Positions 25,090 to 37,700 of a DNA stretch of 64,000 bases are shown one piece after another (the first letter of the stretch is position 1; the number at the start of each line of letters is the position of its first letter). This stretch comes from Unio delphinus. Taxonomy: Eukaryota; Mollusca; Bivalvia; Unionida; Unionidae. The stretch spans positions 4,394,001-4,458,000 of the forward strand of contig JAQISU010000169.1 of the NCBI GenBank assembly GCA_029339505.1, read 5' to 3'. Under the pieces are notes generated by a model that ran no database searches, was not told where the DNA came from, and saw nothing but the letters and a program-made list of their open reading frames with translations. Made by a program: the position numbers and the translations under genes.

Positions 25090-25690
25090 TGTTGATGAGA
25101 TCAGAGTTCAGTTCATGGTTCTTGAAAAAAACATGCGGACCTTATTCCCAATTGGCTAGCTGTTAAAGTACCTGACCTTGTTGACAGAGTGAGACTGATT
25201 TAGATGGAATATTCAACTCTCATTTATTTTTGTATTACGTCTTAGTTTTTTTAAAATATGGGATGATTTACTCAAAACTGTTATTCCAAGCATAAAAATC
25301 AATCTTACAGGAGTAATTTAGTTGGTATCATTTAAAAGGACTTAGTTTATGTAAATTATTCATTTGAATTACAAAGTGCTCAGACTTTATGATTCAGAAG
25401 AGTTTTTGGAATTAACATGAAATTCATGTAAAGAGATTTTCGATCATACCATTGAGATATAACACGACTATTGGCACATCAGCATAAAAGTTCATTTGGA
25501 ATACAACTGGAACTCGTCTGGTTTACTCTAAACTTTTGGACTTATGATATAACTTTGGAACTATTTAAGATTGACCATACTATAGCTTATTTTGAATTGT
25601 CAACTTGTATTTTAAGGAAATAAATTATACTTTGAATTTTCTAAAACTTGTTAATTTTTTCTCTTTCCTATTTACCTAGTTTAAGCCCAT
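25090..25690 (+). repeat. right LTR (diverged)
   Basis: It repeats the ordered segments of the left LTR, including gttaaagtacctgaccttg, gtaaattattcatttgaatt and ggcacatcag, with a longer AT-rich insertion near 25200-25320. The divergence from the left copy points to an old insertion. Confidence 0.55.
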
Positions 25691-26039
25691 ACAGTTGTAA
25701 CAATTTTAAAAGGAATTTAAGAAATGAAAGTATATTTCAGCTTTGGTCTCTCAAAAGTATTTCTCAAGAATAAACAGACAAAAGCGAAGATTAAAATTTT
25801 ATATCCAAAGCAATTTAATTTGCCTTTAACACTTATTCTCTGACTGGCAAAGTATGAAAAAAAGAATGTACTATTTGACAAGGCTATATACATAATATAC
25901 ATGTATTTATCAAGAGGATCTGAGGTTGCTCACCTGGCAGACATCTGCCTATAAGCCAAATTCTTGGCAGATAAATCCAGGTTGAGTAGGATACTTTCTG
26001 AAGAAGGTTCTAAAAATTTGTTTATCTTACTAAGTATTT

Positions 26040-26770
26040 AAAGGCCACATGAAGATCATTTGTCAAGTGTTGAAAGGCATCCATTGCAGGACACTTTCTG
26101 AAATAGTTGGTCATATTCTATGTTTTCTTTTGTAATAGCATTGTACATTTTCAAAGTTTTAGTATCAGTGGCCATACTTGATAGTAGATGATAAGGATTT
26201 CAAGCTAGGATGTTTGCTGTCAAATTTGATCAAATTCTGATTAGCTGATTTTTAGAAGTAGTTATTAAAAGCTTTTTTTTTTTTTAAAGCAAAAGCAGCA
26301 ATAATTGACGGCAGTTGTATAGACTTGAAAGCCTTCAGGTCAAAATGGTCTGTATCATAGTAAATATTTTCTGTGTAACAGTTTATGTCAAGAAAGTCAT
26401 TTAAAAGATTTCCTTTTTTTAGTAATAGTGGCCACATTTCATCTTTAATCAGCATCACCTGCACAAATCTTCAAGTTCTCAGTTACAGAATGTTTTCTGT
26501 CCAATTTGATCCAGTTCTGTTGAGCAGTTTTTGAGTAGAAATTTTTGTAATGGTAGCTATATTTAACTGCATATCTAAAGCATTTGAGCATACTTTAAAT
26601 GCTCTTTAAGCTTCATGCTTTCCATCTAATTGGTCAAATTTTTGTTGTGTGGTTTATGAAAAGCCATTTAATGTGTTTCTATTTTTAGTAACAGTGGTCA
26701 TATTTGAAAGCAAAGCAGCAGCAAATGCATAAATCAGATTTTTGTACACACTGTACTGAGAATGGCTCTA
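26040..26770 (+). repeat. degenerate interspersed repeat carrying the gtcaaatttggtcaaattctg core
   Basis: Near-copies of the core lie at about 26216, 26502 and 26625. Each is followed by a ttttga-g-agttattaaa-like segment and a gtaatagtggccatatttga-like segment. The same unit recurs near 30000-30640, 46370-46930 and 48330-48800, and a single core is near 15640. Confidence 0.5.
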
Positions 26771-27304
26771 ACACCAGAACGCTTCAATTACAAAAATATT
26801 GGTTATGAAGAGCTTTTTGAGGAGTTGTAAATAGTAATTATGAATGAACAATGGATAATGCATTAAGACCCATGCCATAAGCTCACTTTACCTTGTGGTC
26901 AGCTGAACTAAAAATTAAATTTATAGTACACTCATTTGAAAAACAAATTTCAGTTATACAAAACACACCATTTCTTCAATCATTGTAAAAACATGACAGT
27001 TTGATTTTTGTTGAAAACTGAATATGATAATTTAAATAATAATAATGGTGATGAATTTATTACAAAATTTCGAGATCAACTAAACTTTCTGACTGACACA
27101 AAAGCAGAGAGAAATCTTCTGATGAATGATTCAAACAGGATAAGACCTATGTACAAGTTCAAAACTAACTAATAAATGTGAGTACATTTCAATCAATACC
27201 AGATTAAATGAACTAAAATCCATACATTAGGAATCTGCCTGTAAAAGTGAATATAAATGTATTTAGTGATCCCAGGCTGAGGACAATGAACCCTAAAGGG
27301 GCAT

Positions 27305-27310
27305 TTTATT
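27305..27310 (-). promoter_or_regulatory. candidate poly(A) signal for USP34
   Basis: TTTATT on the + strand gives AATAAA on the minus strand about 0.9 kb downstream of the USP34 stop. It is the nearest canonical hexamer I found. Weak evidence on its own. Confidence 0.22.
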
Positions 27311-28213
27311 CCCACAACCCAACCCCACTTTTTATGCATCATACTAATTTCTTCAAATTTTTACACTTAAGTGAAGCCCACACCCATTGTTTAAATGAGT
27401 GTAGCAAAATTATAACTATATAATTGTTTGAGAATAGGCTTATGTCTTTACCTCCTGGTCTTATCATTTGAGAAATACTGTACACTACTAGTTTACACTG
27501 AACATGTTAACTAATACAATGTACACCTAGCTACTGTATGTACTTGCTTACAAGTAGAGTCACACATCAAACAACAAAGACCTTGATCTGCCATAGTATT
27601 ATGTGCCTCCAGATCAGGGTCTATGTTGTTTGTTCTACTAATTACCTCAAAGTGCACAGACCCAGATCTGCTGGCAATTATGTGATGGCAGATCTGGGTC
27701 TGTGCATTTTACAGCTGGACTCTTTATAAGTGCATACAGATGGTATGTACACTTAACTAAATCACTGCACACTTAATGCCTATAGCACAAATACTGGGGT
27801 CCGAGATCAACCCATGTTTACTATTTTACAGTGATGCTTATATTTATCATCTAGAAATGAAGTAAAAGCATTTGTTTTGATACAGCTCCTCAAGGGAAAA
27901 CAATGAAGATCAAATTTAGAGTTTTATCTTAAGTTCTTATCTTTTTCTATTAATGACTTCATCTACCTAAAAATAGTGTTACATTAATAAATGCTCAAAT
28001 AAATGCTCAAGGTTTGGCAGTGATAATTTAGAAGAAAATAAACACTACAAAACTAAATGACTAACCTAGCAGACAGAAATTGTATAATACAATAGTCTCA
28101 ACAATTTGACGACTAACAGAAACTTTATCATTCCATAGTCTAATGTTGTGAAAGCACTTTGGTATCAGTCAGTAGCAAAGCATCAAGAAGCACAACATAC
28201 ACTTTTTAAATTT
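27311..28213 (-). other. probable USP34 3' UTR
   Basis: Non-coding sequence after the TGA. Most of a double-hairpin foldback element (27519-27752) lies here, so the transcript may carry its stem-loops if it extends to the AATAAA at 27305. Confidence 0.35.
27519..27752. mobile_element. double-hairpin foldback element, copy 1
   Basis: The ends gtacac...ctactgtatg and catacagatggtatgtacac are imperfect inverted repeats. Inside lie two hairpins in series. The first is about 27578-27621 (gaccttgatctg / cagatcagggtc). The second has perfect 19-bp arms at 27653-27671 and 27688-27706 (tgcacagacccagatctgc). A tgtttgttctact segment separates them. Other copies are at 49866 and 56807. Confidence 0.75.
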
Positions 28214-28731
28214 TCAGTTACTTTTGGCAAGCAGAGAAAACAGAGATTCTATGTGTTTAGCTACAAGATCCACCAGAGTAGGTCTTTCTCTAGGAACATG
28301 TGTCCGTGGTACACTAGCACCATCACTGTCACTTCCTTGCTGTCGAACATTTGACCCACTCTGATCTGAACTCTCGGAGCCAGAATCCTGCTGCTGCCTT
28401 TCCTCCCTATCAAGATCCTTACTGGTCCCAGGCTTGGGAGAATATGCCCTTTTAGGTGATTTTGCCCCTTTCACTTCCCTCTTTTCATCTGCATTCATTT
28501 CTTTTGTTGAGGTTTCAGAGTCCATTTTTTCAGTTTCTTGTGTGACTTTATCATTTGCAATTTGTTCTAAGCTATCTACTTTGTCTTCATCTAGTGATGA
28601 CTCTGTCTTTTTAACCTCTACATTCTTTTCCTGTAAGTCTTCATTAGAGCTGTTTTCATGATTTTCTGTACTACTACTTCTTTCTTCCTCTCCCTTACTG
28701 CTAAGACGTCTTCGCTTTGATGGCGTTTCAC
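28214..28731 (-). CDS. USP34: USP34 last exon: disordered tail and stop
   Basis: Starts after atttcag with GT completing a split Gly codon, then ETPSKRRRLSS, a basic nuclear-localisation-like patch also present in human USP34 before SSDEE. About 130 residues rich in Ser, Glu, Asp, Lys and Gln follow, with a short hydrophobic end (LVDLVAKHIESLFSLLAKSN) before TGA. The tail is poorly conserved in sequence but similar in character to the vertebrate one. Confidence 0.93.
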
Positions 28732-31700
28732 CTGAAATATTCAATGTATCACAAATTGATAAATTCATCTGATCAAAAGATCTAAATATAAACAAAGATT
28801 ATTTTCAAATGTCAAGGGTCAATGTGGATGAAGTAGATTGATAGCCCATGACTAGTGTAGATGGGCTAGTGCATACAATAGACTCAGGTTTTCTTATCAG
28901 AGTTCCTTTTGACAGGTTTTACAGTATGATGAACAGAATCAAATTCTTTTGTAGAAAAAGTGCTATCTTATAATAACAAGTTTTTAAAATTTCTATACAG
29001 CTACAAACCTGCAGAATGTTCAGGCTGAACACCATCCTGGCTGTCCTGAGAGGATGTTCGCCTTCTTCCAATCATTTTGGCCTGGGTAGCAGCATCAGCA
29101 GCTCGCTGCTGCTGGTGTTCACGACACAACTGCATGATGTACTGCAAGCTCTCCATCAACAATTGATTCAAATGCTTCGGAGGCTGGACGGAAAATATCA
29201 GCAACATAGCCCTCAAGTCCTGCAACAACAATAAAATTTCTGGACATATATTATGTATTAACTATTCTGAAGAAATTCAAAAGATGAAATTATTTTCTAT
29301 TCACAGTTAAATAATCAGTTCATATATTAATGATCTGAGTAATAGTGAGTTATTTTGCTTATGAACCTACCCCCACCCCCTCTCACTTCCATGATGGAGT
29401 TTACAGTATGAAAAAAAAAAGGGTACAACTTTTTTTGAAAATACACTGAGTATAGTGATTGGTCAATATGCAAATCATCTGTAATTGACCAAAATAGATA
29501 CAGTTTGAATGTCGGATAGGGTGGTGGAATAAATTATCAAATGTGTAGTAACAATTTTAGTTGATGGAAACTAAATACATTTTTACACTTCATAATATCT
29601 GCACACCTAATTTTGTCAAAAAGTGAGGTTTCATAACACGGCAGCCCATCCAACAGCTCTTAGCAGAAGCTCAAGTTTCCACTAGTTTGAGGTAGTCGTG
29701 TGTAATTTATTTTTATATCCTGGGGTCAACAATAAGCTAGGGACAGCAACTAAAAACTGGGATGGTGAGCCAACTAGAAACTTAAAGATATTGGAGTTGC
29801 ATCACTGGTACAAAACTGAAATGTTTTGACCTGCTGTAGTTCTTTTGATCAATTGAGGAAAATTCTGTTGAGGTTTCTTTTTCAAAACAAGTTGTTTGAA
29901 TGTTTTCATATTTTAATGATAGCAATGTGTACATGCCAATTGGCATTATTTTGTACAAAAATGAATATTCACCAGGCCAAAATGCTTCTGTTAATAATAT
30001 GTCAAATTCTACTGAAAAGTTTGTTTGAAAATTATTTAAAGATTTTTCAATATTTAGTTGTGCAGGAATATTATTTGAACATCATTATTATTTGTATAAC
30101 CATGAAAGGCTTTAAGCAAGTCGACTATAAAATTCTGTCTAACTCTGTTAAGAAGTTTTTTGAAAAGTTGTTTGATATATTTTTATCCAACTTGTATTAA
30201 TTACAGCCATATTCTATGCCAAGATGCTTGGAAATTGGTTCAGTGGTTGATGAGCAGAAGTTGAGAAACACATGATACACAACAGGCAGTGCTCATACAT
30301 TTCTCCCAATGCTTCTGACTGACGTAAACAAATATGAAAAGGTCTCTGTGCTTAGACACATCTGAAACATTTGCTGAATATAGAAAGGCATTTTTTTTAT
30401 GCCAAAATGCTTCCCATTAAGTGGTCAAATTGTGTTCTTTTTGGGGAAGTTTTTTTTTTTTTAAAATTCTTATTTAGTAACAGCTTTTAATGGCCAATCA
30501 GCATCATTTGTATATACATGAAATCTCTTTGCGTTAATATTATTTCTGCTCTATCAAGCCAAATTTTAATTTCAATTTCAAGCCAGGATACTTCTGTCAA
30601 GGTTGGCAGTTCAGCAATTTTCAAGATGAAGCCATTTAAAGGTCTTTCATTTTTAGGTCTTCTGAAAATAAGTTACTTTTCTGTTTTTAGGAAAGGTAAC
30701 CCTTAAAGGCAAATTAATTTCAGGTGTCATAATGGAAACTCCATGACACAACCACCATTTTATGAAGATGAAGAGTGCGATACCATGTTTTTTGAGATTG
30801 ACAACATTAGACCCATGTCGAAGGTCAGACCTGCTCTATAAATACTACTATACATTTTTGATAAAACAAATAGTCCAGCAAATACAATGATCCTTTCAGA
30901 AGAAATAACCATTTTAAGATGTTCCAAACAGCCACAGATGCAGACATTTAGATGGTTAGATAGCATTATTTAAACACAGGTCCTACTACATAATGCAAGA
31001 AACATTTAAGTGGAAACCCCATTATGATATAACCATTTGTTTCAGTGGAAACCTCATTATGACATGACCATCTGTTTCAGTGGAAACCATATCATGACGT
31101 GATGATCTGTTTCACTGGAAACCCCATTATGACGATGATTTGTTTCAGAAACCCCATTATGACATGAACATCTGTTTCAGTGGAAACCAATTATGACATG
31201 ACCACCTGTTTCAGTGGAAACCCCATTGTGACATGACCATCTGTTTCAGATATGGTCATAGCAAAAGATTTTAAGCTATCTCATTTGGGACCAACTCGAC
31301 CTCTGGATGAAGCTGCCAAGTTATATGACATTCCTTCCAGTATTTTAAGTGGAGTAGTGGCAAGAAACAAATGCTAATAGGTGAAGGATGCATGTCCATT
31401 GCTTCCATATAATCAGTTGTCCATATAATAAATATTTGGAAAAAAAGTACGACTGCAAATGCAAGTAATTTGATTAAATTTTGTCTAATAATAGTACAAT
31501 TTACTGTATATGTATCAGTAATAAGTAAATACTAATGTTTTTGTTGACATTTGACATGTCTAAGAGTAGAAAAAGTAGAAACAATTAAAATATTAAGATA
31601 CTTTAATACTTAAAATTATTGTACATGTAAAATCAAATAAACACCTACTTAAAGTCTGCAAGCTAAGCAGATCGTACTAGCTGAATTTATACTAGATCTG

Positions 31701-34700
31701 ACATACTGTCACTTTATGTGTCATCTTGTGAACACAAGTGTCAAGGCTCTGATCTTCGCTTACATGGATTTTGTTGCACACCTTTGTTAGGTGATTTACT
31801 TTTATCAACTGGTAGTCACCAATGATCACCGATTGACAGTCAATTAAGTTGGCTTTGACTACTGAGTGCTTGAGTTGCTTCAGATTTCTGTTTGATAAAT
31901 TACATATTGTCATTGTGGCACTAACTTAGTGACAATCTGGTCTGGGAATAAACTTTTTTTGTTTCTTATTTAATCTTTGAGAACTGCATTTATTTTAATT
32001 TTAAAAAGATAACACACTGTAATTAAGACTGCATGAAATTATATTTGTGTTTGTTTCTAATTTCTGTTACTCTTTTCTATGTTGGACCTGTGATTGTCCA
32101 TAAATAAAAATAAAGTGGATACGGTCCAAAGCATATTTCACTGGTCCAACCCTTAATTCTTTTTAAATATTGTCCTAATAGTAATTCACGGAACCAGTCA
32201 AACTATATTAACAGAGGTAACTACCAGTCTAACATACTCCTGCTAGGATTAGAATTTTAGTTACATTTACACAGCTTGACTGGTCATTCAAGACCAAAAG
32301 ACCTGTAGAGCTAAATACATAAAGTGCCATATAATTAAAATCATTAACTATTCTTAGTAACTGATGAGTAGACATCATACCATAGTCTAGCGACATCGAG
32401 AGAGATTAATCCCTCCAAGCAAAAAAAAATATGAAACAGAACATACATACATAAATTTATATTAACACTATTAATCCCAAACTTACCCCAACAATTCTGC
32501 TACATATGGAGAGTAATTCTCTCTGTGTCTTTATGCTTTCCATTGCAGCTTTCTCTGCTGTTATTGAAGCCACAACTGAATCCAGAAGGGGCCGCCCCTG
32601 CTCATTTAAAACTTGCTGGTACACCTGCAACAATTATTTGAATTTTTTTTAAAGAGCTTTTTCTTAACAAGATCTAAAAATAACCTTGCTGCAGTGTTAT
32701 TAGTGATTAGTTTTAAGCAATGTTGAAATAATCTCAATACTTATTTTGCTATGAATCAACATTATTTTGCTGTGAATCAACATTAATACTTGAATATATC
32801 CACTTTACATGTAGAAAGTAGTAACATAATAAACAATTTTTCAGAAAAGGTTGGTTGACTTGAAAATAAAGGTAATTATATAGAAAAGCAAACAACTTCA
32901 TTAGATAAGTGTATTAAGAATTAAACCCAGTGCAATTATATATAAATTAAGCATTAAACCAGTTCTGCATGCATGCAACAGCCTCCCACCCCCAGCTCTC
33001 TACTGAATATCCAGCCAGGATGGCATTCTCCTTCATAAATTTTGAGGTAATTTGGTAAACTCATGCCCTTGCTCTGTTATTTTGTTCCTTGTTCTGCATG
33101 AGTTATCAAGGGAAAGATGTATCTATGTTTTACAGACCTGCCAACACAACCAAAATTTTGTTGGTAAGGTATGCAATATTTTTTCCACCAGTTAAACCAA
33201 CTTCAATAAAATGAAATATCATGTACTGCATAGATGGCTTGAAAACATTGTGTTTGAAAAGTTCAAAAGTGTGATCAAATCCTATGATGTCAACATATTT
33301 TTCAATTTTTATGTTCATAAAGTATATTTAGACCATTATGACATCTAGTTCAGTTTCAGAAACTTTAGTTCTAAATGTCACACAGGTCTATCGACTTCTT
33401 GCTAGATCTGCCAAATGGATGTAGCCTTTGGTCTTTTTTTATTTATTTTTTTCCCATGGTGGCAGCAATCATTTTCCCCACCAGAACAACTAAAGAAAAT
33501 GCAAAACATGGTATTCAATAACTATTATGTATTTTTCCAAGCAAAGCCATCAATCTGAATTTTCCTTTCTAAACTTTGGTGCTAATTTTTGAACTTCAGA
33601 AGAGGCAGCTAGTTCCATTCAACATCAATGCATTTTCCTTTGAAGGACTCCATTCCAAAAATATTCTACATGCAACAGCTTTATCATGTAGGCATTTCGG
33701 ATGAAGATAGATGGGCACCTAGGTACTCCTGTAAAGTTAGTCTCGTTTTCTGACCAACTCAATTGTCTAATAAGAAAACTGAGTCACCAATAACATTTGG
33801 ACAAGCCATTATTAGAATTGGACTGCAAATGTCTTTTTTTTATTTTGTGCTCTTTTACTTTTTAATTCAAGAGTTAGTTCAGTAATACATGTGTGTAAGA
33901 ATTGACAGAGTTGATAATATCATGGTTTAATTCCTTCACTGAATCAATATCGAAGAGCACAAATATTGTTAAAAATGTTTTAATTACCTGCTGCTAATAT
34001 TAGCGCTAGAGCAATTTGGGCACAGTGGATACAAATCCTCATTGGAGGAAATTTTCCCAACAAATTATGAATAATCACAACAACTACTGTTACTAAAATA
34101 AAAACAGAAAAGACTAATTGTGCCCTGTGAATTGTATGGCAACCCCTGCCCCATTTAACCTATTGGCAGTCTCTTCATTTCTTGTGATCTTTCTTTGGGG
34201 AAATACTGATATCTGAATGGGACTCGACAATTTCTGAGCTTCATAGCCAGGCTTTCATGAATAATCACAACAACAACTACTGCTACTACAATTAAAACAA
34301 AAAAGACTCACTGTTGGCTTGTGAATTGCATGGCCCATTTTACCCATTGCCATACTCTTCCCAACACTTGTGACCCGCTGGTAGATCAAAACCAAAATTT
34401 AGCAATATAGAAGACTTCCAATCCAGAAAACCAAGGATATGAAAGAAACCCCTCTGAATGGGAATCACCAATTTCTGAGCTTAATAGCCAGGCTTTCATG
34501 GGACTAGCTGAGCAATGGGTACTTGCATGTTTTGGGGGGAAAGGTGATGTGTATATTTTTCTGAATGAGCATTAAGAATCAGTTAAATTGAAGAGTAATA
34601 TGTATCACACTTGTAAAGCTTTTTTGTTGAAATTACTTTTTAAAAAAGTATATTTATGGTAATAATGCTTGTGATCATGTGACTGTCAATGGGCTCAAGC

Positions 34701-37700
34701 AGGGCATGTTGATTATCTAATTTCAGGCAGCATAAAACAATTTACATCCCTTTGATTCTGTCTGCGTGATGAATTGGGTTCAGTGTTTATAGTTTGTCAA
34801 CATGGATTATTCCATGTGTGATTAGAATTTCATAATGATTCAAGAGATTAATTAGTTATCTTTGGAACACTAAAGGGACCAATCAGCACAAAACAGGTTG
34901 GATTTGACTGCAGTTTTAAAGTTTGTAGAGATGTCTGAACATACATTATCTCTTGGTGCTAAATATCAAAACCTAAGCAACCGAAAAATCACAAGAAATT
35001 AAAAAAAATTAATGGAACCTGGAATTTCCGTGGTTGGAATTAAATTCAAAAGACATGAATATGCATTCTTCCCTTCCTGTAAAGTTGATTCTACAATTTG
35101 CTATGGGGGCAAGAATGACTTCATGATTCATGAAACATTTTAAAGCATAATAAATACATGTACAACAATAAATATGCCATCACTGAAATCCAAGTTTGTA
35201 GTGGAATCTGAACCAAATGTGGATTATATTTACATGCCATGACACTGTTTGCCACCTTTATAGCTGAACATAATCTTCTGTTTACAGCAGCAAATAATGT
35301 TTTGGACCTAGCCAAAACAATGTCCCATCTCAGAAATTGCACAAAAGTTCCAGTACAAAATGAAAAATTTCATATTCTCTTTGAAAACCCTCACTCTTGT
35401 AATGTCAAAACTCTCAACCAAAATAAGCAAATCTCCTGATTTGTCCTAAGCTGACTTCCCTGTATGGTCACATGTATGCAGATGTCATCTGCACATAAAG
35501 TATCTGGGATAAGAAAGAGAAAGATGTGTCACAATGAAAACTTTGCCATTCACATTAAAACCCCTCCTCTTTTAACATCAAAACTCTCTAACAAATTGTG
35601 CAAATCTTGTGGCTTGTCCTCAGCTTCCTTCTCTGTTTGGTCACATGTATGATAGTGTTGCAGGCTAATATAACTGTACATTAGGACTACTAAGGTCAAT
35701 GGCCCTGGAGAGAACAAAGCATGAATTTCTTGTGCAAAATGCAATATTAACCAAGGATTGATATACAAGTATGGATGTCCACAAGCAACACAATAAATTC
35801 TTTCCACATTTGTGGTGAGAATTAAAAATGGTAGCTTAGATAATCATTCTGGAAGTTGACTACTCACCTTGGGGAAGAAGTTGCAAAAGAATTGATAAAT
35901 ATTTTGGTTTGCCAGGCAGATCCTCTCATCCATTATGACAGCATCCACATAGTCGATAAAGAAACTGCTACTGCACAAAATGGAGATACACTTCTTGTCA
36001 ATCTGAAAGACAAGGCTTCATTCATTACTTTCTCAAAGGGTGGAAATGATTGTTAAGATCGGTGTACACAAGAATGTAACATTTTTAATACAGTACTTAA
36101 AATGCTATGATTTCACCTTTTTTTCACAAGGTACAAATTTACATGGATTTTTATGGCTGCAACAAACCATGAATTGAAAGACCCTTTGAAATGATTCTTC
36201 TCTGGAAACGACATGACATCAATCTAAATCCACAAATCTAAATACTTTATCATGAAACCAAACAGATTTGTACAACAACCCCCTCCTAAAATTAATGATG
36301 TGTTCAAAGTTTTAAAGACATTGAAACAAAAAATGTTTCTTTGAAAGCTGAAGAAAATTCATTAGAGTTATTATTGTTTGATTCTGCAGTACTAAAAATG
36401 GTGGCGGTAAATGGGGAGGGGGTTTACTTAACCACATGAAGACATACTTATGAATCTTTAAATCTTGAAAACAATTTGAATGTCCAAACAAACATCAGCG
36501 ACAAGAATGAAATCTTCTGCAAGAGACGGACTGGAGCAATTAAAGATGATTTGTTCACAATGTTCCTTCACTGGGCAAAGAGCAATAAAAAAAATGTTAG
36601 TCTTGTTCTTACGTTCATGAAGTGACATGTATATTTAAATGGTCTTCCCTTGCAAGTTCCCTTGTGAATACTTTACAGAACCAAACCATAAAAACTGCGG
36701 GGACCCTTTTATTTATAGGTAAAATATTGTAAAGAATTTTGTCATTGCTGTAAAAAATATTGTTAATGTTGTTGACATGTTACTGTTAAAGTAATGCACA
36801 TTTTGAAAAACATATCTTTACAAAGCAATGAATCCAACCAATCCAAAATCAATCAAACATTTATAAGCTAATATGCATTTTCTTGTTCTAGTCTTAGCTG
36901 AATATCTATCCCCAAGTAAGGGTCATTACCAGGAAATGTATGGGGAAAGAAACCCATATCTATTTGAAGTCCAATTATTTCAAAGATTTGAATAATCTGA
37001 AATTGATTAAGGAGACAATACTGTGACTTACCTCACTGTGGTATATCTCGTACCACAGCTTGGCAAAGTATGGAGAATGGAGTGGCACTCCTTCATAAGC
37101 AACCATGGCACCTAGAATAAAACAGAGTTTGATACAACCAGAATAACTTGTGGCTTTTCCATGAAGGTCTAGTCCATAAATACTTGCTGCAAGGTGAAAT
37201 AGTGATACGTTCAAAGCCTTGTTATAACTTTGTAGAATTATTCAAATATATTAGGTGAAAGTAAACTTTCTAATAAGTAAACAAAAAAACAAAACAAAAA
37301 AAAAAAAAGAGTTAATTTCATGTTTAGCATCTGTAATGAATGCTTTAATGATACATGATGTTACATCATACAATCTGGTATATGGAGGCTTGTATAAGGT
37401 TTGCATGGTATTTTCCAATAACTGGTAGATATGTTTTTCAGTTACAGTTATAATTAATTTTTTAAGACTCATTTTGTTTTAAAATAGAACAAAGACCTTG
37501 TTTAATAGACTACTGCATATTTACCATGGCATTATGGAAATCACTTAAAAGCTTTTTCCAACCATAGAAACGGTTTTTATCACTCAAAGCTTGTCTGTTT
37601 ATATTATGTCACTCAAAACATTGTCCATTTATCTGATAGGGTTAATCCAAGTTGCTTTTTTTTTTACCTTGGAGAACATTTACATCAAATTAACAAGATT

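Larger units (their letters stand above)
20700..25690 (+). mobile_element. decayed Ty3/gypsy-type LTR retrotransposon with integrase before reverse transcriptase
   Basis: Two diverged LTR-like ends flank about 3.9 kb of broken coding sequence. A primer-binding-like site follows the left LTR. Domains in order on the + strand: gag (about 21380-22250), a zinc-knuckle remnant (about 22470-22500), a protease-region remnant (about 22740-22960), integrase (about 23270-23990), then reverse transcriptase (about 24010-24480). The order gag-PR-IN-RT is that of Gmr1-like gypsy elements, not the usual PR-RT-IN. Every domain is cut by stops and frameshifts, and the IN-RT join and the RNase H region are largely missing. 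A family A SINE sits at 24711-24957. It is an old, inactive copy. Confidence 0.75.
29220..32486 (-). other. USP34: USP34 intron with repeats
   Basis: 3.3 kb. Contains the degenerate interspersed repeat (about 29830-30660), a 37-bp tandem array (31012-31250) and a short transposase-like frame (31252-31377). The remainder is AT-rich. Confidence 0.9.
32625..35867 (-). other. USP34: USP34 intron
   Basis: 3.2 kb without a recognised gene. Holds two segmental tandem duplications (34060-34500 and 35350-35652), otherwise AT-rich. The frame at 33130-33318 (minus) has no recognisable domain. Confidence 0.85.

Noticed and set aside
28434..29234. Plus-strand frames at 28434-28661 and 29016-29234
   Set aside because: They are antisense shadows of USP34 exons that match the family on the minus strand.
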